From positions 1-51,861 of the forward strand of contig NZ_JAFJSY010000083.1 of NCBI RefSeq assembly GCF_019857225.1: DNA of 51,861 nt, given 5' to 3'. Below, one piece after another: positions 1 through 7,319 of this stretch (the stretch's first letter is position 1; every line of letters starts with the position of its first letter). The position numbers and the translations under genes were made by a program. The notes below the pieces were generated by a model. That model was not told the DNA's origin and made no database searches. It worked only from the letters and a program-made list of their open reading frames with translations. Origin of the DNA: Streptomyces plumbidurans. GTDB lineage: Bacteria > Actinomycetota > Actinomycetes > Streptomycetales > Streptomycetaceae.

Positions 1-1279
1 GCACCGGGCCGAACCCCTCGGCGGTGAGCGCGGGCAGGGTCACCGCGAGCGCGCAGCCCAGCGCCACGCACGCCGCCACCAGCCACACCCCGGGCCGCCC
101 GCCGGCCGGCACGTCCAGCCGCAGTCCGATCCGCGCCAGCGCGCCCTGCCCGGCCAGCAGCCGGGTCAGCGGTCCGGCCAGCAGGGGTGCGCAGATCACC
201 GAGGGGACCGCCAGGGCCAGTGCCTCCAGGGCGGCGAGCGCCGCGATCCTTGCGCGGGAGGCGCCGCGCGCCCGCAGCAGCCGGACCTCGCCCGTGCGTT
301 CCGCGCTCAGCAGCCGCGCCACCAGCAGCAGGGCGCAGCCCGCGAGCAGCGCGAGCTGCAGCGCGACGATCAGCAGGGTGGAGCGGGAGACCAGCAGGGA
401 GCGGTCGACGCGTCCGAGGACGTCCGGCAGGGAGGTGCTCGCGGCCGTCGTGCCGCTGAGCGCGGGCTGTCTGCGCAGGGCCGCACTGCCCGCCCGGGCG
501 GCCTCGCGCAGCTCGCCGATCCGCCCGGTCGACAGCGACGAGAAGTCCGCCGACGCCAGCCACCCGGACTGCCCGGCGCTCACCCGGCCGCCGGTCAGCA
601 CACCGGGGGCGGCCAGCAGCGGGCCGTACGTGGTGAAGCCGACCGTTCTGACGCCCCGGCCGCCCAGGTCGTCCAGCCGCCAGTAGGGCGCGTCGGCGTG
701 GGCGGGCCGGTACAGACCGGTGAGCGTGACGTGCACCTTCGGGCCGCTGAGCCGGTCGGTGAGGGTGAGACGGGCGCCGGGCTTCAGATGCAGGCGCCGG
801 GCGGCGGTGACGGGGAGCGCGGCCTCGACGCCCGAGCCCTCCCGGGGCGCCCGTCCCGCGACGATCCGCACCTGCGTGGGATCCAGTGCCGCGACGAACG
901 TCAGATCCGGCTCCCCGGACCGCTCGGCCGGCGGCTGCAGCGAGCGCGGCAGGGCGTAGGGGCCCGAGCGCATCAGGGTCCGTACGGTCACCGGCAGCCC
1001 GTCGAACGTCCGCCGGGCCCCCTGCCGTACGGCGCGGTCGGCGGCGGCACGCCCCTCGGCCGGTACGTCCGCCTTGACGATCAGGGCGGCGTCGGCGGCG
1101 TTCTGGGGGGTGCGCAGGGAGTGGCGCAGGGCGGCGTCGCCGATCGCGCCCGAGTAGGCGGTGAGGGTGGCCAGGACGGCGGTGGTCAGCAGAACGGTGA
1201 GCAGCGCGGCGGCCAGCAGGAGGCGGTGCGCACGGGCACGTAGCAGGACGAACCGTGCGATCGCGCCGAACGCCGTCAC
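1..1279 (-). CDS. FtsX-like ABC transporter permease (3' part beyond window)
   Basis: Only the N-terminal 426 codons are present; the frame is open to the left edge. The protein starts with a long hydrophobic helix (residues about 13-35), followed by a large extracytoplasmic region. A second hydrophobic block follows in which a transmembrane helix leads into a charged segment containing SAERTGEVRLLRARGAS. That arrangement is typical of FtsX/MacB-type permeases, which move lipids, peptides or drugs or act mechanically with a partner ATPase. The start is the GTG at 1279, preceded by a G-rich stretch resembling a ribosome site; a TTG two codons upstream is the alternative. The ATPase is not in the window and probably lies to the left. 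The fold is clear; the substrate cannot be told. Confidence 0.8.
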   Translation of the reverse strand, partial: MTAFGAIARFVLLRARAHRLLLAAALLTVLLTTAVLATLTAYSGAIGDAALRHSLRTPQNAADAALIVKADVPAEGRAAADRAVRQGARRTFDGLPVTVRTLMRSGPYALPRSLQPPAERSGEPDLTFVAALDPTQVRIVAGRAPREGSGVEAALPVTAARRLHLKPGARLTLTDRLSGPKVHVTLTGLYRPAHADAPYWRLDDLGGRGVRTVGFTTYGPLLAAPGVLTGGRVSAGQSGWLASADFSSLSTGRIGELREAARAGSAALRRQPALSGTTAASTSLPDVLGRVDRSLLVSRSTLLIVALQLALLAGCALLLVARLLSAERTGEVRLLRARGASRARIAALAALEALALAVPSVICAPLLAGPLTRLLAGQGALARIGLRLDVPAGGRPGVWLVAACVALGCALAVTLPALTAEGFGPV

Positions 1280-1378
1280 ACCCAACCCCCCGTGGTTGTC
1301 CAGACCTCTCGGCGATGTTGTCAGAGGGTCAGGCTCAGGGGTAAGCGCTTGTACGGCGGGCTTGACCGGATCGTGACC

Positions 1379-1406
1379 GGATTCCGACGTAGTACGACCG
1401 GAATCC
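1379..1406. terminator. Inverted repeat between trHbO and permease genes
   Basis: Arms GGATTCCG and CGGAATCC enclose 12 bases that contain the small palindrome GTAGTAC. It lies 22 bases past the haemoglobin stop and about 100 bases before the permease start, so it could end the upstream transcript or be an operator for the permease. Three copies of GACCGGA occur around it. No T tract follows. Confidence 0.4.
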
Positions 1407-1428
1407 GCACGTCATACAGGGGAGTTGA

Positions 1429-1842
1429 TCAGTCCGCGGTGTTCACCATCGAGGCGGCCGCGTACGTCAGGTACTTCCACAACTGCTGCTCGTGCTCCTC
1501 GGACAGGCCGAGTTCGTCGACGGCGTCCCGCATGTGCCGCAGCCAGGCGTCGTGCGCCTCGCGGTTCACGGCGAAGGGGGCGTGGCGCATCCGCAGGCGG
1601 GGGTGGCCGCGGTTGTCGCTGTACGTCGTCGGGCCGCCCCAGTACTGGATCAGGAACAGGGTCAGGCGCTCCTCGGCGGGACCGAGGTCCTCCTCGGGGT
1701 ACATGGGCCGCAGGACCGGGTCCTCGGCCACACCCTCGTAGAAACGGTGCACGAGGCGGCGGAAGGTCTCCTCCCCGCCGACCTGCTCGTAGAAGGTCTG
1801 CTCCTGAAGCGTGCCGCGCCGGATCTCATTCACGTCCCCCAT
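1429..1842 (-). CDS. glbO: Group II truncated haemoglobin (trHbO)
   Basis: This 137-residue cytoplasmic haem protein binds O2 and related ligands; family members are linked to oxygen handling and nitric-oxide or peroxide protection. The 2-over-2 globin hallmarks are visible: Tyr35 (B10), Tyr48 at the CD1 position, the proximal His87 in RLRMRHAPF, and Trp99 (G8). The block FLIQYWGGPTTYSDNRGHPRLRM is nearly diagnostic of actinobacterial trHbO, and the length fits the family. The ATG at 1842 is preceded only by a weak GAGAG. An internal GTG four codons later is possible and would remove three residues. It is probably a single-gene unit. Confidence 0.93.
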   Translation of the reverse strand: MGDVNEIRRGTLQEQTFYEQVGGEETFRRLVHRFYEGVAEDPVLRPMYPEEDLGPAEERLTLFLIQYWGGPTTYSDNRGHPRLRMRHAPFAVNREAHDAWLRHMRDAVDELGLSEEHEQQLWKYLTYAAASMVNTAD

Positions 1843-1958
1843 GCTCTCAGACGGCGGGACCCAGGACCTGAGGCGTAGGACCCTTGCCGGGGGCCCGACT
1901 TCCGGATCGGTGTGCTCCGGTACTCGCCTCGTGCGCCGCCGCGCAGGACAGTGGACGT

Positions 1959-2948
1959 ATGGGCGCTCACGCTCTCGACAGAAGCGACAACGACCTCTCC
2001 GGGCTCGCGCGCTCGGCGCGGGCGGCGCTCGTACGGGAGATCGACGCGAGCGGGGCCTGGGACGACGACCCGGTGTGGCGGGAGGCGTTCGAGGCGGTCC
2101 CGCGTCATCTGTTCGTGCCGTACTACTACGTCGGCGTCATGGGCGGCTACGAGCGGCTGTGGGGCGAGAGTCCCGACCCGCGGACGCGGGAGAGGTGGCT
2201 GCGCGGCGCCTACGCGGACACCCCGCTGGCCACCCGGCTGCGCGACGGGGAACTCGTCTCCTCCAGCAGTCAGCCCTCGCTCATGGCGAAGATGCTGGTC
2301 GAGCTGCGGGTGGAGGACGGCAACCGGGTCCTGGAGGTCGGCGCCGGCACCGGCTACAACGCGGCGCTGCTGGCCCATCGGCTGGGCGACGACGACCTGG
2401 TCACCACCGTCGACCTGGAGCCGGAGATCACCGAGTCGGCGCGGCGGCACCTGGCCGCCGCCGGACACCACCCGGCCGTCGTCACCGGTGACGGTGCGCG
2501 CGGCGTGCCCGAGCGGGCCCCCTTCGACCGGATCATCGTGACCTGCACACTGGCCTCGGTGCCGCGCGGCTGGCTCGCCCAGTGCACCCCCGGCGCCCGC
2601 ATCCTGGCACCGTTCGCCACCGGCCTGATCGCCCTGACGGTCCAGGACGCCACCCACGCCGAGGGCCACTTCCTGCCCACACCCGCCTACTTCGTCCCAC
2701 TACGCGGCGAGACCCGCCCCACACCGGAACCCACCGACCTCCCGCGCCACGCCAGGGACCAGGACCTGTTCCGCTTCCTGCACACACTGACCCGAGGCAC
2801 CCTCGACCCGCAGGAGACCTTCGCCCTCTGGGAACGCGAAGGCCGCCCCCCACGCGACCGCTACGGCATCACCATCGACAACGACCAGGAATGGGCCTGG
2901 CTGAACACCCCAAAGGGCCCTCACACCTGGCACCTCCCCTCGCCGTGA
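1959..2948 (+). CDS. PCMT-like S-adenosylmethionine methyltransferase
   Basis: A predicted 329-residue methyltransferase. The SAM-binding motif I LEVGAGTGYNAALL lies at about residues 125-138 and is preceded by PRHLFVP and a Ser-rich SSSSQPSLMAKML. This order is characteristic of the protein-L-isoaspartate O-methyltransferase family, which methylates damaged aspartyl residues. The protein is longer than classical PCMT (about 220 residues) and has an extra C-terminal region of about 100 residues. Related actinobacterial proteins act as tailoring enzymes in ATP-grasp peptide systems, but no such partner is nearby, so the substrate is unknown. The ATG at 1959 was chosen because the conserved N-terminus begins there; the frame is open 25 codons further upstream. 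Confidence 0.8.
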   Translation: MGAHALDRSDNDLSGLARSARAALVREIDASGAWDDDPVWREAFEAVPRHLFVPYYYVGVMGGYERLWGESPDPRTRERWLRGAYADTPLATRLRDGELVSSSSQPSLMAKMLVELRVEDGNRVLEVGAGTGYNAALLAHRLGDDDLVTTVDLEPEITESARRHLAAAGHHPAVVTGDGARGVPERAPFDRIIVTCTLASVPRGWLAQCTPGARILAPFATGLIALTVQDATHAEGHFLPTPAYFVPLRGETRPTPEPTDLPRHARDQDLFRFLHTLTRGTLDPQETFALWEREGRPPRDRYGITIDNDQEWAWLNTPKGPHTWHLPSP

Positions 2949-2993
2949 AGGGGCGCGGGGAACTGCGCGACCAGCCACGACGGCGCCGCAGAC
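2949..2993. repeat. Short Streptomyces intergenic repeat element (probable)
   Basis: The stretch right after the methyltransferase stop begins AAGGGGCGCGGGGAACTGCG and continues with a CGACCAGCCACGACGG-type tail. From memory this motif recurs downstream of many Streptomyces genes. It lies between convergent genes and may act in termination or mRNA stability. Only one copy is in the window, so its repeat nature rests on general knowledge. Confidence 0.45.
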
Positions 2994-3027
2994 GAAAAAC
3001 GGCCCGTCGCACCGCTGACCGGCGGAG

Positions 3028-4380
3028 CTAACCCCGGCGGATCGTGATCGTCGTCCAAGCCCCCACATGCACCTTGTCGCCGTCCTGCAGCGGCACCGGT
3101 ACGAAGGGCTGGATCGGCTCCTCGGAGTTGTTGACCGTGGTGCCGTTCGTCGAGTTCTGGTCGACGACCGCCCAGCTGCCGTCCGGCTGCTGCACCAGCA
3201 CCGCGTGCTGATGCGAGACGCCCGGGTCCTCCGGCGGCACCGCGAGATCGATGTCCGGGGTGTCGCCGGTGGAGTGGCGGCGGCGCCCGATGGTGATCTG
3301 GTTGCCGCTGAGCGTGCGCTGCTGCTCGGGCGAGTACGCGGGCAGGTTCAGCCCGGCGGCCTCGGGTCCCGAGCGCTGCATCATCGCCATGAAGTACTCG
3401 CGGTCCGGGCCGATGGTCGCCATCCAGGTGGCCGGACCGGCGGGCGGCTGCGGGAAGCCCTGTCCGGGCGGGGCCTGGGTCGCGCCGGCCTGCGGATAGC
3501 CGTAGCCACCGCCCTGACCGGGACCACCGGGACCACCGGGGGCGCCGGGGCCGCCGGGGCCGCCGGGTCCTTGCGGACCGCCGGACGGCGGCGGGATCAC
3601 CCAGTCGTCGTCACCGCCGCCGAAGGACGGACCGCCGGGCTGCTGCGGCCGTCCCGTCTCCTGCGGGTAGCCGGGCGGGGCCGGCGGACCGGGCTGGTGG
3701 AACGCCTGCGGGGCACCGGGACCGTTCGGGCTCCCGGGACCGCCCTGCCCGCCGGGACCGGGACCACCCGGACCTCCGGGCGGCGGCGGAGCCTGACGGG
3801 ACGGGTCCTGTCCGTAGCCGGAGGGGTCGGAGCCGAAGCCGGAGGGGTCGCCGAAGGGGCGGCCCTGACCCTGGGGGTCGGAGCCGTAGGGCGGGCTCGG
3901 CGGGATGGGCTCGGCGGGCCTGTTCATCTGGGACGGGCGCGAGCCCTGGTACTCGTACGAGTCACCGCCGCCGTACGACGGTCCGGGACCGGGACCACCG
4001 GGACCGCCAGGACCGGGTCCACCGGGGCCCGGCGGCGGCTGGAAGCGCACGGCGGGGCCGGGCGCCGGCGGGCGCGGGGCCGCCGGGGTGTAGGAGGTCG
4101 CGGTGTTCGTGAGGAAGTTCCACCGGCACTCCTCGCAGAAGGGCGCGCCGCCCTCGCGGGGCGTGCGGCACTGCGGGCAGAGCTCCGGCTCGGGGTCCGG
4201 CACGGCGGACAGATGTCCTCGGCCACCGCCCTGGGGGCCCTGGCCGGGCGGCGGGAAGCCGTAGCCACCGCCGGGCGGGGGTGGCGGAGGGGGCGGAGGC
4301 ACGGCACCGGCCATGCGGTGACCGCAGACCTCGCACCAGTCGTCGGAACCCGACTGGTGTCCGTTCGGGCAGGTCGGCAT
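3028..4380 (-). CDS. FHA-domain protein with N-terminal zinc ribbons
   Basis: A 450-residue cytoplasmic protein, the last gene of the PknG cluster. Two zinc-ribbon-like CxxC pairs sit near the N-terminus (CPNG...CEVC and CPQC...CEEC). About 250 residues of Pro/Gly-rich linker follow, then a C-terminal FHA domain from about residue 362 with the signature elements GRRR, SHQH and NSTNGT. FHA domains bind phosphothreonine peptides, so this is a plausible reader of a threonine phosphorylated by the kinase at 7320-9836. Mycobacterial PknG acts on the FHA protein GarA; this protein is much larger and has no GarA-like ETTS tail that I could see, so it is not a simple GarA orthologue. The start has a GAGAGGGGG ribosome site. 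It lies 81 bases after the VWA gene. Confidence 0.9.
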   Translation of the reverse strand: MPTCPNGHQSGSDDWCEVCGHRMAGAVPPPPPPPPPGGGYGFPPPGQGPQGGGRGHLSAVPDPEPELCPQCRTPREGGAPFCEECRWNFLTNTATSYTPAAPRPPAPGPAVRFQPPPGPGGPGPGGPGGPGPGPSYGGGDSYEYQGSRPSQMNRPAEPIPPSPPYGSDPQGQGRPFGDPSGFGSDPSGYGQDPSRQAPPPPGGPGGPGPGGQGGPGSPNGPGAPQAFHQPGPPAPPGYPQETGRPQQPGGPSFGGGDDDWVIPPPSGGPQGPGGPGGPGAPGGPGGPGQGGGYGYPQAGATQAPPGQGFPQPPAGPATWMATIGPDREYFMAMMQRSGPEAAGLNLPAYSPEQQRTLSGNQITIGRRRHSTGDTPDIDLAVPPEDPGVSHQHAVLVQQPDGSWAVVDQNSTNGTTVNNSEEPIQPFVPVPLQDGDKVHVGAWTTITIRRG

Positions 4381-4461
4381 GTCGGCGCTTCCCCCTCTCC
4401 TTGACCGGCCGTCCGGCCGGGTTTCTCCAACCCCAGGGGGCCGGGCTCGCTCTTTGCTATG

Positions 4462-5808
4462 TCACTTCTTTACACGAACAGTCTTTGTGGACCGAGTCTC
4501 GAGCGTCATCTCGTCGGCCTCCTCGACCTTCGCCTTCAGTCGCACAGTACCCGTCGCGGCGTCGACCACGTCCACCACCTTCGCAAGCAGTTTCGCAGTA
4601 TCCGCGTTTCCGGAGGCGCTGGCGAGCTGAACGGCTCTGCCCAGTTTGGCCGTTGCTCCATCGAAATCGCCCGCTTTGCGAAGGTCAAGCCCCTGCTGGA
4701 TGGCCTGTGCCAGTTCGGCCTGCCCGGTGTAGTGGGCGACCTGCGGGTTGATCGCCGTGGAGGCGGCCATGTCGTCGGTCCACACGGCCCTCACCAGGCC
4801 CTGGGCGCCCAGGTTCTGGGCGCTGCCGTCGGGCTGCGGGATCACCAGCGAGACCCGGGCGGCGAGCATCTCCTGGCCGATGTCCGCCGACTGCACTTCG
4901 ACGCATACGTGGTAGTCACGGGACTCGTCGCCCCAGGAGCCGGTGGGGTAGTCGCCGGCACGCGGGCCGGCCTCCGCGCGACGGTCGGTCAACTCCTCGA
5001 CGGTGGGCGCGACTTGCTTGACGAACTTGATGGACGTGCCCACCGGCGTCCACAGCCTGAGCGCCACGTCGGCGACCTCCTTGCCCATGGCCGTCTCCAT
5101 CATCTGCGTGAAGTCGGCGGCGAGGGCGGCCGGGTCGGCCACGATGTCGGACGTGCCGAGCAGTGCCGAGGCGATCCCTGTGACTTCTTTCACTTCCCAG
5201 TCGGTGCCCACGCCCCGTGCGTCACAGGTGAACCGTCCGGCACAGGAGTCCAGGGCGGCCCTGAGGTCCCCGGGCGACTCGTGCTCGTTGCGGCCGTCGG
5301 TGAGCAGGATGCCGTGGCGGATCGCGACGTCGGCGGAGGCGAGCAGGCGGTCGGCCAGCCGCAGCCAGGTGCCGATCGCCGTGCCGCCGCCCGCGCTGAG
5401 CTTGCGCAGCGCCTGTTTGGCCTGCTCACGGGTGGTGGCGTCGGCGACCGCGAGACGCCCGCCGCCCGGGTAGACCTCCTTGGCGACATGGGTGCCGCCG
5501 ATCACCGCGAAGTGGACTCCGTCGCGCAGGGTGTCGACCGCGGCGGCCGTCGCGTCCCGCGCGTTGCGCATCTTCGTCGGCGGGTAGTCCATCGAGCCGG
5601 AGCAGTCGACCATGATCGCCACTGCCGCGGAGGGGCCCTGTCCCGGCGCGTAGAGGTGGGGTGCCGCGACCGCGCTGCCGATCGTGCCGCCGCCGGTGGC
5701 GGTCACCGTGACGATGGCGTTGACCTCGCGACCGCCCTCCGGCAGGTACTCGTTCTGGTACACGTCCATCGAGAACTGCGGCACGTTGGACTTCGAGAAA
5801 TTGGCCAT
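4462..5808 (-). CDS. von Willebrand factor A (VWA) domain protein
   Basis: A 448-residue soluble protein with no signal peptide. The VWA domain begins near residue 60 and has a complete metal-ion-dependent adhesion site: D68-x-S70-x-S72 in VDCSGSMDYPP, a Thr in GGGTAIGTWL, and an Asp in LLTDGRNEHE. Such domains bind Mg2+ and mediate protein-protein contacts. The C-terminal half shows no motif I recognise and ends in a helical, Lys/Ala-rich tail. Genes for VWA, PP2C phosphatase and Ser/Thr kinase proteins occur together in the TerY-P type stress modules; the same trio is present here, followed by the FHA gene. The exact role in this cluster is unknown. Confidence 0.88.
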   Translation of the reverse strand: MANFSKSNVPQFSMDVYQNEYLPEGGREVNAIVTVTATGGGTIGSAVAAPHLYAPGQGPSAAVAIMVDCSGSMDYPPTKMRNARDATAAAVDTLRDGVHFAVIGGTHVAKEVYPGGGRLAVADATTREQAKQALRKLSAGGGTAIGTWLRLADRLLASADVAIRHGILLTDGRNEHESPGDLRAALDSCAGRFTCDARGVGTDWEVKEVTGIASALLGTSDIVADPAALAADFTQMMETAMGKEVADVALRLWTPVGTSIKFVKQVAPTVEELTDRRAEAGPRAGDYPTGSWGDESRDYHVCVEVQSADIGQEMLAARVSLVIPQPDGSAQNLGAQGLVRAVWTDDMAASTAINPQVAHYTGQAELAQAIQQGLDLRKAGDFDGATAKLGRAVQLASASGNADTAKLLAKVVDVVDAATGTVRLKAKVEEADEMTLETRSTKTVRVKK

Positions 5809-5906
5809 GCCTACTCAAATCCCCCTCGAAAACCTCACGGTGGTGAGGTGACGCCTGGAAGTGGACCGGTCCCCTCCGGTCCATGAGACCTTCCCCGTAC
5901 GCGGCC

Positions 5907-7316
5907 TCAGGCCGATCCTGCCCCCTGGGACACGGCCGGGAACGGGACGACGGCCACTGTTACGTTGTCGTGGCCCCCGCCGTCCAGGGCATGACCGACC
6001 AGTACGCGGGCGGCGTGCAGCGGACGGGCCGCGGCGTCCGACGGGACGAATTCGGCCATCTCCTGTGCCCCCTCCGCGTAGTTCCACAGCCCGTCGGTGC
6101 ACACCACCACTACACCCGGCCGGTCCGGCTTGAAGGAAGCGGTGTGCGGCTCCAGTTCGTACGCGTCCGCGCCGAGCCAGCCCGTGATCGCGTGGGCGCG
6201 CTCGTCGGCGTACGCCTCGGCCTCGCTCATCAGGCCCGCGGAGACCATCTGCGCGGCCCACGAGTCGTCCTCGGTGAGCCGGGCCGGGGGCGAGGTGCGG
6301 TCCGCCGGCACCCAGTAGACGCGGCTGTCGCCGACCCAGCCGACGACCAGCAGCCCGGGCGTCACGACCGCGCCGACGATCGTGCACGCGGGCGCGTTCT
6401 GGTGCGGGCTGTGCTCGCGGGCGGTGGCGGGCTCGTCGGCCAGGGCGTTGACGGCGTGCGAGGCGGCGACGATCGCGTCGTGCATCGCCTGCTGCGGATG
6501 GGTGCCCCGCGGCAGGGCGGCCAGCAGCGACTCGTTGGCGGCCACTCCCGCGGCGAACGAGGCGTCGTCGGGGCGGGTCGCCGAGGAGACCCCGTCGCAG
6601 ACCACGGCCACGGACGCGGGGGAGCCGTCCGGGAGGGTGGTCCGGCCGATGCCGAAGGCGTCCTCGTTGCGGTGGTGGCGCAGTCCGCGGTCGCTGACCG
6701 CGGCGACCGGTCCGGCCTCCTGCTCCATGTGGTCGCGCTCGCGGGGCTGGGCGTGCCCGCAGTTCTCGCAGTAGCCGTCGCTGTCGACGCGGCCCGCGCG
6801 GCAGGCGACGCAGAGCTTGGCCCCCGGGGGCGCGGAGAGGTCCGCGATGCGCGGGTCCGGCGCCTGCAGCGGGTACTCGTCGGGCTCCGGCGGCCGGTCG
6901 AAGCGCACCCCGGTGGCCGGGGAGACCGGCGACCCGGTGGGCGGGGGGACCGGCGGTCCGGCGGGCGGCACCGTCGGCAGCGGGGACCCGCCCGAGTCCG
7001 TACCGGGCAGCTCGGCGGGCACATGCGTCACCGCCGGGCCGCCGGAGCTGCTGTCCGGCTCGGCCGCGAGCGGCCAGGCCGCCGCATCACCGGCACCGGC
7101 ACCTGCATCACCGCCTGCGCCGTCGTCGCCCTCGCCTGCGCCGTCGCCGGAGGGCGGGACCGAGCCGTTCAGGGTGACTGTCGGGTGGTCGTCCGGCCGT
7201 GCGGGCACGGCGGACAGGTCGTAGCCGCACGCACCGCAGAAACGGTCACCCGACTCGAGCGGCCACTCGCAGCTCGGGCAGTTCGACAGGGCGGCCTGCT
7301 GGGGCATCTGGGACAT
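5907..7316 (-). CDS. PP2C-family Ser/Thr protein phosphatase with zinc ribbons
   Basis: A 469-residue protein. Two zinc-ribbon CxxC pairs are visible (CPSC...CGAC near the N-terminus and CVAC...CENC near residue 175), separated by a Pro/Gly/Asp-rich linker. The C-terminal PP2C domain has the metal-binding motifs in order: RNEDAFGIG, CDGVSSATRPDDAS, GWVGDSRVYWV, CTDGLWNYAEG and GGHDNVTVAV. It should be a Mn/Mg-dependent phosphatase that reverses phosphorylation by the adjacent kinase. The kinase TAG stop is followed at once by TTG and then ATG; the ATG at 7316 is taken as the start. The abutting genes imply translational coupling, keeping kinase and phosphatase in step. It has no transmembrane segment. 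Confidence 0.92.
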   Translation of the reverse strand: MSQMPQQAALSNCPSCEWPLESGDRFCGACGYDLSAVPARPDDHPTVTLNGSVPPSGDGAGEGDDGAGGDAGAGAGDAAAWPLAAEPDSSSGGPAVTHVPAELPGTDSGGSPLPTVPPAGPPVPPPTGSPVSPATGVRFDRPPEPDEYPLQAPDPRIADLSAPPGAKLCVACRAGRVDSDGYCENCGHAQPRERDHMEQEAGPVAAVSDRGLRHHRNEDAFGIGRTTLPDGSPASVAVVCDGVSSATRPDDASFAAGVAANESLLAALPRGTHPQQAMHDAIVAASHAVNALADEPATAREHSPHQNAPACTIVGAVVTPGLLVVGWVGDSRVYWVPADRTSPPARLTEDDSWAAQMVSAGLMSEAEAYADERAHAITGWLGADAYELEPHTASFKPDRPGVVVVCTDGLWNYAEGAQEMAEFVPSDAAARPLHAARVLVGHALDGGGHDNVTVAVVPFPAVSQGAGSA

Positions 7317-7319
7317 CAA

